Assembly (NCBI GenBank): GCA_015956445.1
Contig: WIUZ02000004.1
Location: 2,170,001-2,234,000 of the forward strand
Source: Thelephora terrestris
Taxonomy: Eukaryota; Basidiomycota; Agaricomycetes; Thelephorales; Thelephoraceae
Direction of reading: 5' to 3'
Length of the DNA stretch: 64,000 nucleotides
Under the pieces are notes generated by a model that was not told the DNA's origin, searched no databases, and saw nothing but the letters and a program-made list of their open reading frames with translations. The translations under genes and the position numbers were made by a program. Positions 36,465 to 46,931 of this stretch are shown in pieces. How positions within the stretch are numbered: position 1 is the stretch's first letter; every line of letters starts with the position of its first letter.

Positions 36465-36969
36465 TCGTGCGACGCGAGACCCCTCCGTTCTTTTACCTCA
36501 AACTTTTTTTTCTTACGCCTCTTACCCCCGCCCCGAGTCCTCATGTCTCACGAACTGTCACTTCACAATCCTGTCCCGAATGTTTTCGTCTGTTCTTTGC
36601 TTTTTGTCCGTGTTCCGTTTCGTGTTGTCATGTAGTTATAGCTTTGCGATGTGTGAGTACTAGGTTCTCTGTAAAATACACAATTATTTGTCCACACGTG
36701 GAGCCCAATCGATGCCCCATCCCTTCCGGAAAAGATTGGTGATTCCTGAAGGCTTCGGCCCCAAATCAGCCTTGTCCTGAGCCCTCCGAATTAACTCTGT
36801 GTCCGTATATCTCTTCAACCTCCTTCGCCCATATTCAGAGATCCCTCTTGCCTAAGCCGCCCCGTTCGCAGATTTTCTCACGGTGCCATCACACCTTCGT
36901 CCGTCACACTCTCGACGGTTGAGCCTACCCCTGCTACCCTCATTCCTCCAGCCCTCCCAACGTACCAAA
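36465..36969. other. Intergenic region, no gene seen
   Basis: This holds the 3' UTR of the F-box gene and the promoter of KHDC4. A pyrimidine-rich stretch (about 36860-36960) lies just before the KHDC4 ATG. Confidence 0.55.
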
Positions 36970-38554
36970 ATGTCCTCGAAACGAAAGTGGGACCAAGCCG
37001 CGCCCGAAGCTGACTCTGAAGCGCCCTCTAAAGTGATAAAGACAGAAGACTCCAAAACCCCGGCGGATGCGATAGCTACCGCGGCAGCCATTGCGGCGAA
37101 AATTGCCGCACAGCTCACGAATGGCGGTGCCGGTGGGGGGAAAGATCCTTATGACGGAGAGTTCACGCATGATATCGATATCAACGACCTGAGGAACCGA
37201 TACCTGCTGACGAGAGGGTCTACTCAGCAACAGGTACGCATGAACGGCTTCTCCATGTTCTTACCCTTTGGAGGGACGCGGGTTTTTGACGCGTGTTTCT
37301 TCGAAGATTCACGAGGAAACCGGGGCGTCCGTGAGCACGAAAGGAACGTGGTATCCCGATCGTACGAAGGCTACGGATAGGGACCCGCCTTTGTACCTCC
37401 ACATTGCCGCAAACACGCAGGAGGTTTTGCAAGATGCGATTGGCAAAGTCAGGGAGCTGATGGAAATGGAGCTTGGTTCTCTCGTTGAGGATAAGAAGGA
37501 TCGACAGAGGGAAAGGGTGCGTTATTGTGTCCCGTACGTTTGGTGGAGGAACGCTCACCTAGTTTATAGCGCAAATGGCCTGAGGAGAAGCTCCCCGTTG
37601 GCCTCGACTCGATACGAAACTTCAATGTTCGGGCGAAGGTCGTTGGACCGTCGGTAAGCGGCTGAACTACCCGTGCACGTTCTACGACGTTGACGCAATA
37701 TCAGGGTGTTTTTGTAAAATATATCCAGCAGGAGACACAGACGAGGGTGCAGATCAAGGGTCTCGGTTCTGGCTTTGTGGATCAGGAGACGGGAAGAGAA
37801 GCTGACGAACCGATGTATATTCACGTCACGTTCGTGTTCGAATTATGTGAACCGTCCTGCCTGAACTGACGATGGCGCATCAGTGGCCCAGATGAACAAC
37901 AGGTTGCACGTGCGAAGGCTCTCACCGAGGATCTGTTGGAGGTCGTCCGTGCTGAGCACGCAAAGGTCAAGACTGTCGTCCAGCAACAGCAAATGGAACT
38001 CCACCAAGCACAACTCCAGTACGCTGCTTACAGTGCCTACGTATGTATACCTTTACTCATACGATCCTCACTCTCCCCCCTCCGCCTATCTTCTAGACGG
38101 AGCGGTTTCTCTAATCCGTTTTTGGTTCGTATGATTCCTCTTTTTGCTAACTGACTGGGATTGCCGGCAGGCACAGAATCCGTACACTGGTGCAGCTCCA
38201 CCTCCACCTGGCGAAGCGCCCCCACCCCCTCCGGGAGAGGCACCGCCCCAGCCTGGTGCACCACAGCAACAACAGTCCATGGACCCAGCCGCCTACGCGC
38301 AATACTGGTACGTTTATCCTCGCCCAATGAGTTCATGAACGACCAGATCCTAATACCTCTCTTCCAGGGCTCAATATGGTTACGACGTGAACTCACCCGA
38401 GTTCAAGCAGTGGCAGGAGCAAGCTTACGCTCAATATTACCAACAAGGCAGCAGTCAGGTACCTGGCCAATCACCCACCCAACCACAACCACCGACAGGT
38501 GCACCCCCGCCCCCACCCTCGGATGCCGCGCCACCCCCACCCCCACCAGCATGA
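36970..38554 (+). CDS. KHDC4: KH-domain splicing-associated protein (KHDC4/Blom7 type)
   Basis: An RNA-binding protein related to KHDC4, which associates with the spliceosome and SNIP1/Prp19-type complexes. The start is MSSKRKWDQAAPEADSEAPS. It continues HDIDINDLRNRYLLTRGSTQ, then across an intron IHEETGASVSTKGTWYPDRT and DPPLYLHIAANTQEVLQDAI (first KH-like region). The second KH region is NFNVRAKVVGP, then GVFVKYIQQETQTRVQIKGL and ADEPMYIHVTGPDEQQVARA. A Gln-rich helix follows (VVQQQQMELHQAQLQYAAYS). The C-terminal exons are Pro/Gly/Gln-rich (GEAPPPPPGEAPPQPGAP) with QYGYDVNSPEFKQWQEQ, ending SDAAPPPPPPA with TGA at 38552-38554. About six introns are present. Its 3' two thirds are duplicated as a pseudogene near 44.8-45.6 kb. 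Confidence 0.92.
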
Positions 38555-38830
38555 TTGTGAATGATCAGGTAAGGTGTTGATTGCTAAACACAGAAGGGGG
38601 GGACGTGGTCACGGTTCCTCCCCGGTACCGTGAGTGGATGTTGAACGGCACGGGGTTCGAAATTTTGCAAAATTCTTGAGTATGGGTAGTGTCAGATTAT
38701 TTCAATTCTGTAGTGATCCTATGAGAAATTACTACGTCTATGCCATCCCAATCTACCGCTCACTGGACGAATGAAAGCGTGTGTGACTGAGGACGAAAGG
38801 CGTTTCAAACCCTGGGGTAGGGTTCCTGGC

Positions 38831-38846
38831 GTATGGTATATAAACA
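38831..38846 (+). promoter_or_regulatory. TATA-like element upstream of 5S copy 1
   Basis: gtatggtatataaaca ends about 20 bp before the 5S start. The same element (gtatggtatatagaca) sits at the same distance before the other 5S gene, although the bases between it and the 5S differ. Upstream TATA-like elements aid Pol III transcription of 5S genes in some fungi. Confidence 0.55.
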
Positions 38847-38865
38847 GCGGAGAAGCACAGTAGAT

Positions 38866-38983
38866 ATCCACGGCCATAGGACCTTGAAAGCACCGCATCC
38901 CGTCCGATCTGCGAAGTTAACCAGGGTGCCGCCCAGTTAGTACCACGGTGGGGGACCACGCGGGAATCCTGGGTGCTGTGGTT
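38866..38983 (+). rRNA. 5S rRNA: 5S ribosomal RNA, copy 1
   Basis: A 118-nt sequence begins atccacggccataggacc and ends ggtgctgtggtt. The two ends pair to form helix I. Internal hallmarks are the cgcatcccgtccgatctgcg loop region, gaagttaacc, and the box C region gttagtaccacggtggggg. A run of six T follows directly, a Pol III terminator. It is identical to the gene at 45875-45992. It is a dispersed copy in non-ribosomal DNA, sitting between KHDC4 and an alcohol dehydrogenase gene. Confidence 0.97.
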
Positions 38984-38987
38984 TTTT
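38982..38987 (+). terminator. Pol III T-run terminator of 5S copy 1
   Basis: Six T residues at the 3' end of the 5S gene, followed by ctcttt. Confidence 0.85.
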
Positions 38988-40110
38988 CTCTTTGCTCTCG
39001 CTTTTTTCTCCCTCGGCATTTCTCTGTTGGAATTTTGGTTCAATGGAGACACAGGTATATTCCCCTCCTCCCTCACAATAGAATATTACTGCATTCTTCA
39101 GAATGCTGGGCAAAACACTATCTATCGGATTGACGGCTGCGCCAAGGTCCATAATGCGCTGATAAGGAAGGTCTCACCATTCCGACCAATCCAAAGAATT
39201 CCTCCCTTCCTCAACCCTTTTCCTGAACCCTGTGAGAAAACGGTCGCGCGAGAACCGAGATCGCAAGATGTCTTTCGAAGCTGAGAGCATGTTTTTTTCA
39301 CGCGCCATTTGACGAATACACGATGCATAATGAAGGCATGAGCCTGAGCACCCCGAAGTCGCATTGCAAAATCATACCTCTCCAGGAGCAGTAAGGAAGG
39401 CCTGGGGTATCTGGGGTATCCCGCCGATGGTTTCCAGCCACAGCCACGTCTCTGGATGATCACGTTGCTTGTATACATCCTGGCCGAGACCCTCAAAGAC
39501 AAAAATTTCCTCCCAACGGCGGATGCGCTTTTTCAAGAGACTTCCGTAGAGTGCCTCCGGTCGAATAATTTATATGGCCCCCGACACTTTTACATCTACA
39601 CAAGTCGGTTTCCTGCCATGTTCGCTGAAGACATATTGGAGACTTGATGCGGTCGCAAAGACGGTCGAGGTCAGAGTTTTGCAAATCAAGGTGTGGGCCC
39701 CGAAATTGAAATATCGGACCTCTGCATGTTCTTTTATCCTGGAGGATCACGGGGGAAGTTGCCAATGATTTACATCGGCCCAATTTCGACCGAAGAAGAT
39801 TCTCGGACTGTATTCCAAAAGGACGCGGACTCCCGATTTCTCCGTGGTATCCGTGGATGGGTACCTGAGCCTTGCCTCGACGGTGTTTCTCCACTGGTAC
39901 GGGTGAGTGACCATCTGTCTTGTCTAAGCGGATGTGTCCCATACCCGAAAGGTTCTGGTTCACAGCGCTCACTACACTCACAGATCTGTCTTACAGGTTG
40001 GCACATGCTTCGCGAGGTATTCCCATTGTATAGCCTGGTGATATGGGTTACAGAACTCTACAACAACAGCTAGTATACACGTTGGTATACACTGACTAAT
40101 GCCATGCCGT

Positions 40111-41894
40111 TCAAGGCTGGATAGCGATCTTCAAGGCACCTCGGCTGCTCATCTTGTCCAGTGCCTTCTGGTAGTCTTCGAGCTTGAAAACATCGGTCAC
40201 CTAACACGCGGGATTCAGGAACAGGTCTGTGAGCCATGGACTGAAACATACCATTCCCTTGGTCTTGATCTTTCCGCTCTCGAGGTATTCGATGGTTCGT
40301 GGGAAGCAGTAAGTTTGCGAGAAAGACCCAATGATCTATCCTAGGGTCAGCAATGGCGACAAAAATAAGGCCTGTGTGGTATACCCTGATTTCATCGCCG
40401 AAGATCTTGGATGGTGGCCAAGAGACACGAGCCTTGTCCTCGTAGACACCGTAGACAAGAAGCGTTCCTCCTCGTCGGACGTAGTTGATGGAATCCTGGA
40501 TGATGGATTCGACTCCAGTGGCTTCGACCACGATGTCGAATCCGAACGGGTGTTCCTCCTTCAACTTGGCCCACTGAGGCCCGGGGTTTGCCCTGATGAC
40601 AGATCAATGAATGCAACCAACCAGTTACAATGGTGTTTTACCTGTCAAGCTCGATGTATGCGTCTGCCGCTTCTATGTCCTTGGCAATATCCATCTTGAT
40701 GCCCTTGTTAGCTGCGATAACGACCTTGCTGGCGCCGTTCAATTTCAAAAGCTGCGACAGCATCAGGCTGTAGCAGTTCCGGAGACATCAGTTTATGGCT
40801 GAACTGACGATAAGCCAGCTATTCCTCACCCAGTCGGGCCCGCACCCAAAAGGAGAACTACAATGGAGAACCGGTCAGCTCGATGACACGGGGTTACGTA
40901 AATCCATCTTTCTTACCTTCGCTTCCGACCTTTGGTTGAATGACATCCACGCCGTGAATAGCACAAGCAAGCGGTTCAGCTACAGGAGAAAACGAATCGG
41001 TAAGAATAAGGATATACAGATGAGCCTGGAAACTCCGCGTACCGAGCGTCGCCTCCAAGTCCGAGATCTTGTTGATCTTGTATAGTTTGTGTTGAGGGCT
41101 GGCGCGGACAAGGGTCGATCAAAAAAGGGTTCAAGGCTTCCATTTCTACGGAGGACTTACTAGGCGATGTATTCAGCAAAGCCGCCAGACGAGCTGACTC
41201 CCCTAGCCCTAAAGTTCTCACAGAGCAAAGTTTTGCCACGACGGCAGTAGAAACAGTTGTCGCACTGGCAGTAGACGTTAGTTGGCGCTTATCAGCCCGC
41301 TGAAACTGCAAGGATGCTCACGGTTATTCCGACGTCAGCCACGCAGCGGTCGCCTTTTTTAAAATTCTGGACGTCCTTTCCGACTTCGACAGCGACTCCC
41401 ACGGCCTCATGGCCCGGGATGAGCTACGTCAAGGAAGATAAGGTTCGTGTAGCGGACACGAGGGATCGGCAAGTCAATCTCGGATCCCGCTGATGAAAAG
41501 AATTGGTGGTGGCCTCACCGGGAATTGCGCCATGAATTCGCCTTCGTGAATGTGGGCGTCAGTCTATCGAGGGTCCACAGGTCATCCTTTAGTGGTGTTT
41601 CCTAGTATGGAGATGAAACCGTGGGTACATACTCCGCACACACCACAGTAGGTGACTAGCGTCGAGGCGAGGCCGCATTAGTAGTAGTACACATGTCAGG
41701 GACCCACAGGAAAGGACAGCACCTTTGAGCAGGACTTCATTATCCTGCACCTCGGGGATGGGGACCTCCTTAATGGTGAAATTTTTCGCCTGGAGATACG
41801 AAAAGCGAGGTTGGGCGTTAGTGATGACCGGGGAGCCCGAGAGAGTTGACCATACGCTGGAATAATACAACGCTTTCATCGTCGGCTTGGACAT
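40111..41894 (-). CDS. Zinc-dependent medium-chain alcohol/polyol dehydrogenase
   Basis: This MDR-family enzyme oxidises an alcohol or sugar alcohol with NAD(P). From the Met at 41894: [12 protein letters not shown], then across an intron [20 protein letters not shown]. Further exons give [20 protein letters not shown] (catalytic zinc Cys), [18 protein letters not shown] (catalytic zinc His and Glu) and [20 protein letters not shown] (structural zinc cysteines). Next are [30 protein letters not shown] (Rossmann loop) and [20 protein letters not shown]. The end is [16 protein letters not shown] with TGA at 40111-40113. It has many short introns. The sequence resembles fungal NAD-dependent D-arabinitol dehydrogenases, but the substrate is not certain. 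The last codons are copied in the downstream duplication. Confidence 0.88.
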
Positions 41895-42397
41895 GGTTTC
41901 TGACGAGATCTGTGGATGACCTTGGAGTAAGATAGGGGGAGATGGGTGGGGTAGGAAAAGGATACAGAGGGAGGTGGAGCCCTCAGAAAGTTCGGTTTTA
42001 TCTTGCCAACCAACCAGACCGATTGGAAACGGCCCGCATCCGCGACGGGTTCAAAAAATCCAGGGTATCCTTCTTCGTGACGTGAGTTGGTTCAGATGTT
42101 TTTATTACATGACGTGTTCGAATCGGATGTTGAAGAGTTCGAACGTCCAAGAGGCTCCACTTCAGAATTTTTTGGGGAATAATATTACAATGCTACAGAC
42201 CTAGAAACCGGCCCAACGCCACGACGATCCGATACAGCAACAGAAACAGCTACAACCACAAGAACAACTGAACGAGGAGGAGTAAAGGATGGATGGAGAT
42301 GATAACGGTGATAGTGGAGCGTTGCCTTTAGCACCTATCGCAAGCTCAGGGTGTCTTCCCAGAATATGAAGGGATATAATAAATGGTCGTCGTGTTG
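41895..42397. other. Intergenic region, no gene seen
   Basis: This holds the promoter of the dehydrogenase (leftward) and the 3' UTR of the DUF6533 gene. A run of ac/ca-rich sequence (about 42220-42270) is low complexity only. Confidence 0.55.
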
Positions 42398-44229
42398 TCA
42401 TACCGTATCCGTGGCCTTGGGGACACCTTTCGTGCACGAAAGTTCCCACTCGTTTTGCTCTCCGGATGTTCTTTCACCTCTGGTAGCACCTTGTTTCCAG
42501 ATCACTTGCGGTTTCCGGTAGCCGTCCTTTCGGCCGTAGTCAACCATCACAGCTTCTTCGATCTGAACCTGCACGTCCAACCCGTCGTTGGTCATCTCAG
42601 CTTCGTCCTTGGCGGAATTGTTGAGCTGATTTCGCATGGCCTGTGTGATGTCGCGAGGAGCGGACATTTGATGAGTGACAAAAATTCTCCCATTAGAGCG
42701 CTCCTCAGCCGCCTCTAAAGATAAAGAGTGGGGTAAGATAACGGATAGTCAGCCGATGGCTGATCGTTATAAACATACCGTGAATGTGGATGAGAATCCT
42801 TTGGCTCATAATCCATACGACCAGATATCCGAACGAAGCGCTGTGGGGCGAAGGCAGATTCGGACCGCGTTTCGCATACGGATGTCGTTCTGATCACTTA
42901 CCCCGACGCCTGAAAAGGAAGGGTGGTGTCAGGGGAGCTGATGAGGAAGAGTGGAGTACCACAGCGTTTACCTGTACACTTTTCCCGACGCTGTTCCGGT
43001 ACAAGATCAAGTTCAAAATGTTCACCCCTAACGGACGCGAACACGTGTGAGCAGGGCGAACTGAAAACACGTGAAGGAAAAGGTAACGGACCCGTGAGGG
43101 TCATCATATAACCCAAGCCGTCATAGAAAAGCCTTGGAAACGAAATCGCGAGATAAGAGTCACGTCTCAGCCGTCGACTAAACCATCACGCACATCCTGA
43201 CCAGCGCAGACATACTAATGATTACGCTAAAAGTGAACATTCGTTTCCACTTTTTGCCACCAGATGAGAACCGACAGACCTTTTGACTCCGCCCGCTGAC
43301 CTGACCAAAAAGAAAGTGGAAATGATGCATGTAGTCGAGTCGTAGAGCACGGCCATAAGGTAAAACACCCATTGTGGCACGAGCGTTCGCGAGTTCCCCG
43401 GAGCACAGCTGTCCAAGTCATTAATTAACATGCCCCACCTGGAAACACCTCCAAATGAACGCGCTTACTTTCCCTGAGAGAAAAGGTTTAATCATTACTG
43501 GCGCCGAGACGTGGGGTGAAAAACTCACATCTTCCTGGACTGGAATGCGACCATCGACGTTCGCCCACCACTGCATCGCAGTCACAATGAAACCGAGCCC
43601 TATAAGGGATAGGCCAATGTTCTTCGACCGACGAGTTATAGCCCAAGTTCTATAACCGATGATTAACTGGGAGATCATGATTTGGATCACTGGTGTGGGA
43701 TAAGTGTAAAACTCAATTGCCTGAAGCCCGAGAAAAACCCGCCTTTGAGTACTGGCGCAGTCATGAAGTACCTCGAACACGCGGCAGCTGAGAACCCGTG
43801 GTAGAAGTACCCGAAGTCGCTGACGAACAACAACAGAATGCTGACATATCTGTCATGATGGGCGGGAGTGAGCGATCGACCGCCTCGAGGTTGACAGAAC
43901 TTGTGGGGCACCGTATCAAGATGAACAAAATTTTGCTGACAGACCAACTAATAATACAACAGCGTTAGTAAAGACAATCTTCGGTAAAAGACGGATGGCA
44001 AGACCGTACCCAAAGCGCATCGACCCTTTGTGGTGGTAGAGCCTCCACTCTGCCGGGATGGTAATCAAGAAACTGCGGGACATTACCCCCGGGCGAAGAA
44101 AGAAAGCATCCGAGGTCAGAGCGAAGCGATCACAAGATCGCGGAAATGCACAACGCACTCATAGGCGGAAACGGATATCGAGGTGACTCGTAGGAAGGAG
44201 CTCCATGTCAGTTCGGTGCTGGCGTTCAT
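42398..44229 (-). CDS. Seven-helix membrane protein, DUF6533 type
   Basis: The start MNASTELTWSSFLRVTSISV continues through a small exon join to AYDFLITIPAEWRLYHHK, the N-terminal signature of this mushroom-specific family. Later exons give RYVSILLLFVSDFGYFYHGF and SAAACSRYF. Next comes IQIMISQLIIGYRTWAITRR, then LSLIGLGFIVTAMQWWANVD, VPQWVFYLMAVLYDSTTCII, LFYDGLGYMMTLTG, VNILNLILYRNSVGKS and ASFGYLVVWIMSQRILIHIH. Each is a hydrophobic helix. The cytosolic tail reads EAAEERSNGRIFVTHQ, and then APRDITQAMRNQLNNSAKDE. The ORF track boundary inside this gene is not a separate gene. About eight introns are needed. These proteins resemble receptors or transporters, but no ligand is known. Confidence 0.83.
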
Positions 44230-44808
44230 GGCTCACTCGGTTCGGAGAGAAAGGAAAGACAAGAAAAGGTGGAAGGACCAAGAGAGGTGGAGGCACATCA
44301 GATGGTGCGTTCATATAGCCTCCATCTAGATGGGTGGTGACCCAAACCCGGATGGAAGTGACGGACCTCGCCCCAAATGGTCCAGTACGCTCGAGCGCTC
44401 GGCCTGGATCACGGGTGGCGGGGGCCAAAGTCTGATATGAATCAAGTGCAGGTTTCCTCTTATTCACATCGTGTTTCACCGCGTTTTCACCGCTTCCCCG
44501 CGCTTGCGGTCGTAAGTACTGTATGCCCATTCTGTTAAGCCCGTCGTCGACGTACGTGTCACAATGCAATTATTCCGGCATTTTCGTCCGTCCTTCAGAC
44601 GTTTTACGCGAACGCTCCCAGCAGCCACTTACTAGCTTCGGAAGCGTTTTCAAATTCGTTGTCGTTGCGATAACGCCTGTAACCGAAAGTTCCTGGGCCT
44701 GCCGACTGAGGTGACCGAGCCTCCGAATATCATCGCGGGGGTCGATCGATCATCCCATGTGACACCCATGCATCATTTGAAACTGATACTTGTCAACAAC
44801 TACACGTG
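44230..44808. other. Intergenic region before the duplicated block
   Basis: There is no convincing gene. It holds the promoter of the DUF6533 gene on the left and ends where similarity to KHDC4 begins. Confidence 0.5.
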
Positions 44809-45569
44809 ACATGGCCGCAAACACGCAGGAGGTTCCCTCGTTGAGAGTAACTTAAGGGGGATCGACAGAGTGAGAAGGTGCGTCATGGTGTCCCGTACGT
44901 CTGGTGGAGGAACGCTCACCCGATTTATAGCGCAAATGGCCTGAGAATAAGTTCCCCGTTAGCCTCGACTCGATACGAAGCTTCCATGTCAGGGCAAAGG
45001 TCGTTGGACCGTCGGTAAGCGACTGAACTACCTGTGCGCGTTCTACGACGTTGACGCAATATCAGGGTGTCTTTGTAAAATCTATCCAGAAGCTGACGAA
45101 CCGAGGTATACTCACGTCACGTTCGTGTCCGAATCATGCGAACCGTCCTGCCTGAACTGACGATGACGCATCAGTGGCTAAGATGAACAACAGGTTGCAC
45201 GTCCGAGATCTGTTGGGGGCCGTCCGGGCGAAGCGCCCCCACCCGCACCGGGAAAGGCACCGCCCCAGCCTGGTGCACCACAGCAACAACAGACCATGAA
45301 CCCAGCCGCCTACGCACAATACTGGTATGTTTATTTTCGTGCAATGAGGTCATGAACGCCCAGATCTTAATACCTCCCTTCCAGGGCTCAATATGGTCAC
45401 GACGTGAACTCGCTCGAGTTCAAGCAGTGGCAGGAGCAAGCTTACGCTCAATATTACCAACAAGGCAGCGATCAGGAACCTGGTCTCACCCACCCGGCCA
45501 CAACCACAGACAGGTGCACCCCCGCCCCCACCCTCGGATGCCGCGCCACCCCCACCCCCACCGGCATGA
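44809..45569 (+). pseudogene. KHDC4 pseudogene (5'-truncated, internally deleted)
   Basis: Exons and introns of KHDC4 are recognisable in order, from IAANTQEV-coding sequence to the Pro-rich end (stop at about 45567-45569). At least four internal deletions have occurred: one in the first exon fragment (about 50 bp, between two ggtt sites), one in the KIQQ/QIKG region, and one joining the RAKALTED region to ELLEVV. The fourth and largest removes the Gln-rich helix, an intron and part of the Pro-rich exon. The frame is broken and no start codon or promoter is present. Retained introns show a genomic, not retroposed, origin. Confidence 0.9.
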
Positions 45570-45874
45570 TTGTAAACGATCCGGCAAGGTGATGTTGATT
45601 GCTACACACAGAAGGGGGAGGGGACGTGGTCATGATTCCTCCCCGGTACCGTGAGTGGATGTTGAACAGCACGGGGTTCGAAATTTTGCAAACTCTTGAT
45701 TACGGGTAGTGTCAGATTATTTCAATTCTGTAGCGATCCTATGAGAAATTACTACGTCTATGCCATCCCAATCTACCGCTCACTGAATGAACGAAAGCGT
45801 GCGTGACTGAGTTTCAAACCCTGGAGTAGGGTTCCTTGCGTATGGTATATAGACAACGAAAAAGTATGGTATAC

Positions 45875-45992
45875 ATCCACGGCCATAGGACCTTGAAAGC
45901 ACCGCATCCCGTCCGATCTGCGAAGTTAACCAGGGTGCCGCCCAGTTAGTACCACGGTGGGGGACCACGCGGGAATCCTGGGTGCTGTGGTT
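45875..45992 (+). rRNA. 5S rRNA: 5S ribosomal RNA, copy 2
   Basis: A 118-nt sequence identical base for base to the gene at 38866-38983, with the same T-run after it and the same TATA-like element (gtatggtatatagaca) upstream. It lies inside the decayed duplicate, where flanking sequence has many substitutions and indels. Confidence 0.97.
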
Positions 45993-45996
45993 TTTT
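45991..45996 (+). terminator. Pol III T-run terminator of 5S copy 2
   Basis: Six T residues at the 3' end of the second 5S gene. Confidence 0.85.
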
Positions 45997-46875
45997 CTCT
46001 TTCTTCTTTCTCCCTCAGAATTTCTCTGTTAGAATTTTGGTTCAATAGATACACAAGCATGTTTGCATCCTCTCTTCAGAATTTCGATAGTATAGTTCTG
46101 CACTCTAAAAATCGACGCTATCTATCGGATCGGTCGTGCGACTCAAGGCCGGCAACGCGCCGATAAGGAAGGTCGACCGATCCCAAAACTCCTCTCTTCC
46201 TCAGCCCTTTTCCTGAGGACCTGAGCCCTGGGCGAGAAAAGGTCGCGCGACATCGCAACCATTCGTTCGACGTCTTTCGAAGCCGAGAGCGTGGGTTTTC
46301 ACACACCATTTGACAAATCCACGATGCGTAATGAAGGTGAGCCTGAGCACCCCGACGCCGCATCGCAAAATCATACTCGCGATCTCTCCGGGAGCATTAG
46401 GGAGGCCTGGGGTATCTGGGGTATCCCGTCGAAGTTTTCCAGCCACAAATAGCTCTGCCGAGACCCTCAACGACAAAAATTTCCTCCTAACAGCGGATGC
46501 GCTCTTTCAAGAGACTTCCATAGGTTGCCCCCGGTCGAATAATCTATATGGCCCATGACGCTTTTACATCTATACAAGTCGGTTTCCTGTCATGTTCGCT
46601 GGAGACTTGATGCGGTCGCAAAGACGGTCGAGGTCAGAGTTTTGCAAATCAAGGTGTACGTGGGCCCTGAAATTGAAATATTTCGACCTCTGCATGTTCC
46701 TTTTTCCTGCAGGATCACGGTTGATCACGGGGGAAGTTGCCAATCATCATGTCCCAGATCCGAATCCATCCTACCTCCTTCAAAAGGTTCTGGTTTTGCA
46801 ACGCTCATCAGACTCAGACCCTCTACAACAACAGCTAGTATACACGTTGGTATACAATGAATCATGCCGTGCCGT

Positions 46876-46931
46876 TCAAGGCTGGATAGCAATCTTCAAT
46901 CACTTCGGCTTCTCATCTTGCCCAGTGCCTT
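46876..46931 (-). pseudogene. Alcohol dehydrogenase 3' fragment
   Basis: This matches the last codons of the dehydrogenase at 40111, including the KIAIQP-TGA end, with several changes. It stops abruptly at the junction with the aldo-keto reductase fragment. It is too short to be functional and marks the right edge of the duplicated block. Confidence 0.85.

Larger units (their letters stand above)
37401..40175 (+). repeat. Segmental duplication, copy 1
   Basis: This block runs from inside KHDC4, over a 5S rRNA gene and about 1.1 kb of non-coding DNA, to the last codons of the alcohol dehydrogenase. It aligns in order with 44809-46934. The conserved segments include introns, so the copy was made from DNA, not from mRNA. 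This copy holds the intact genes and is longer than copy 2. It keeps a segment of roughly 200 bp near 39770-39950 and several coding stretches missing from copy 2. Confidence 0.9.

Noticed and set aside
39122-39502. Minus-strand frame starting MSLRVSA, also found in the second copy at 46201-46476
   Set aside because: The two versions differ by frameshifts and stops after the first residues, so conservation reflects the duplicated DNA rather than a protein.
42398-42667. A separate small gene starting MSAPRDITQAMRNQL
   Set aside because: The sequence continues the C-terminal tail of the DUF6533 membrane protein across an intron; the upstream exon ends in the helix WIMSQRILI, as in family members.
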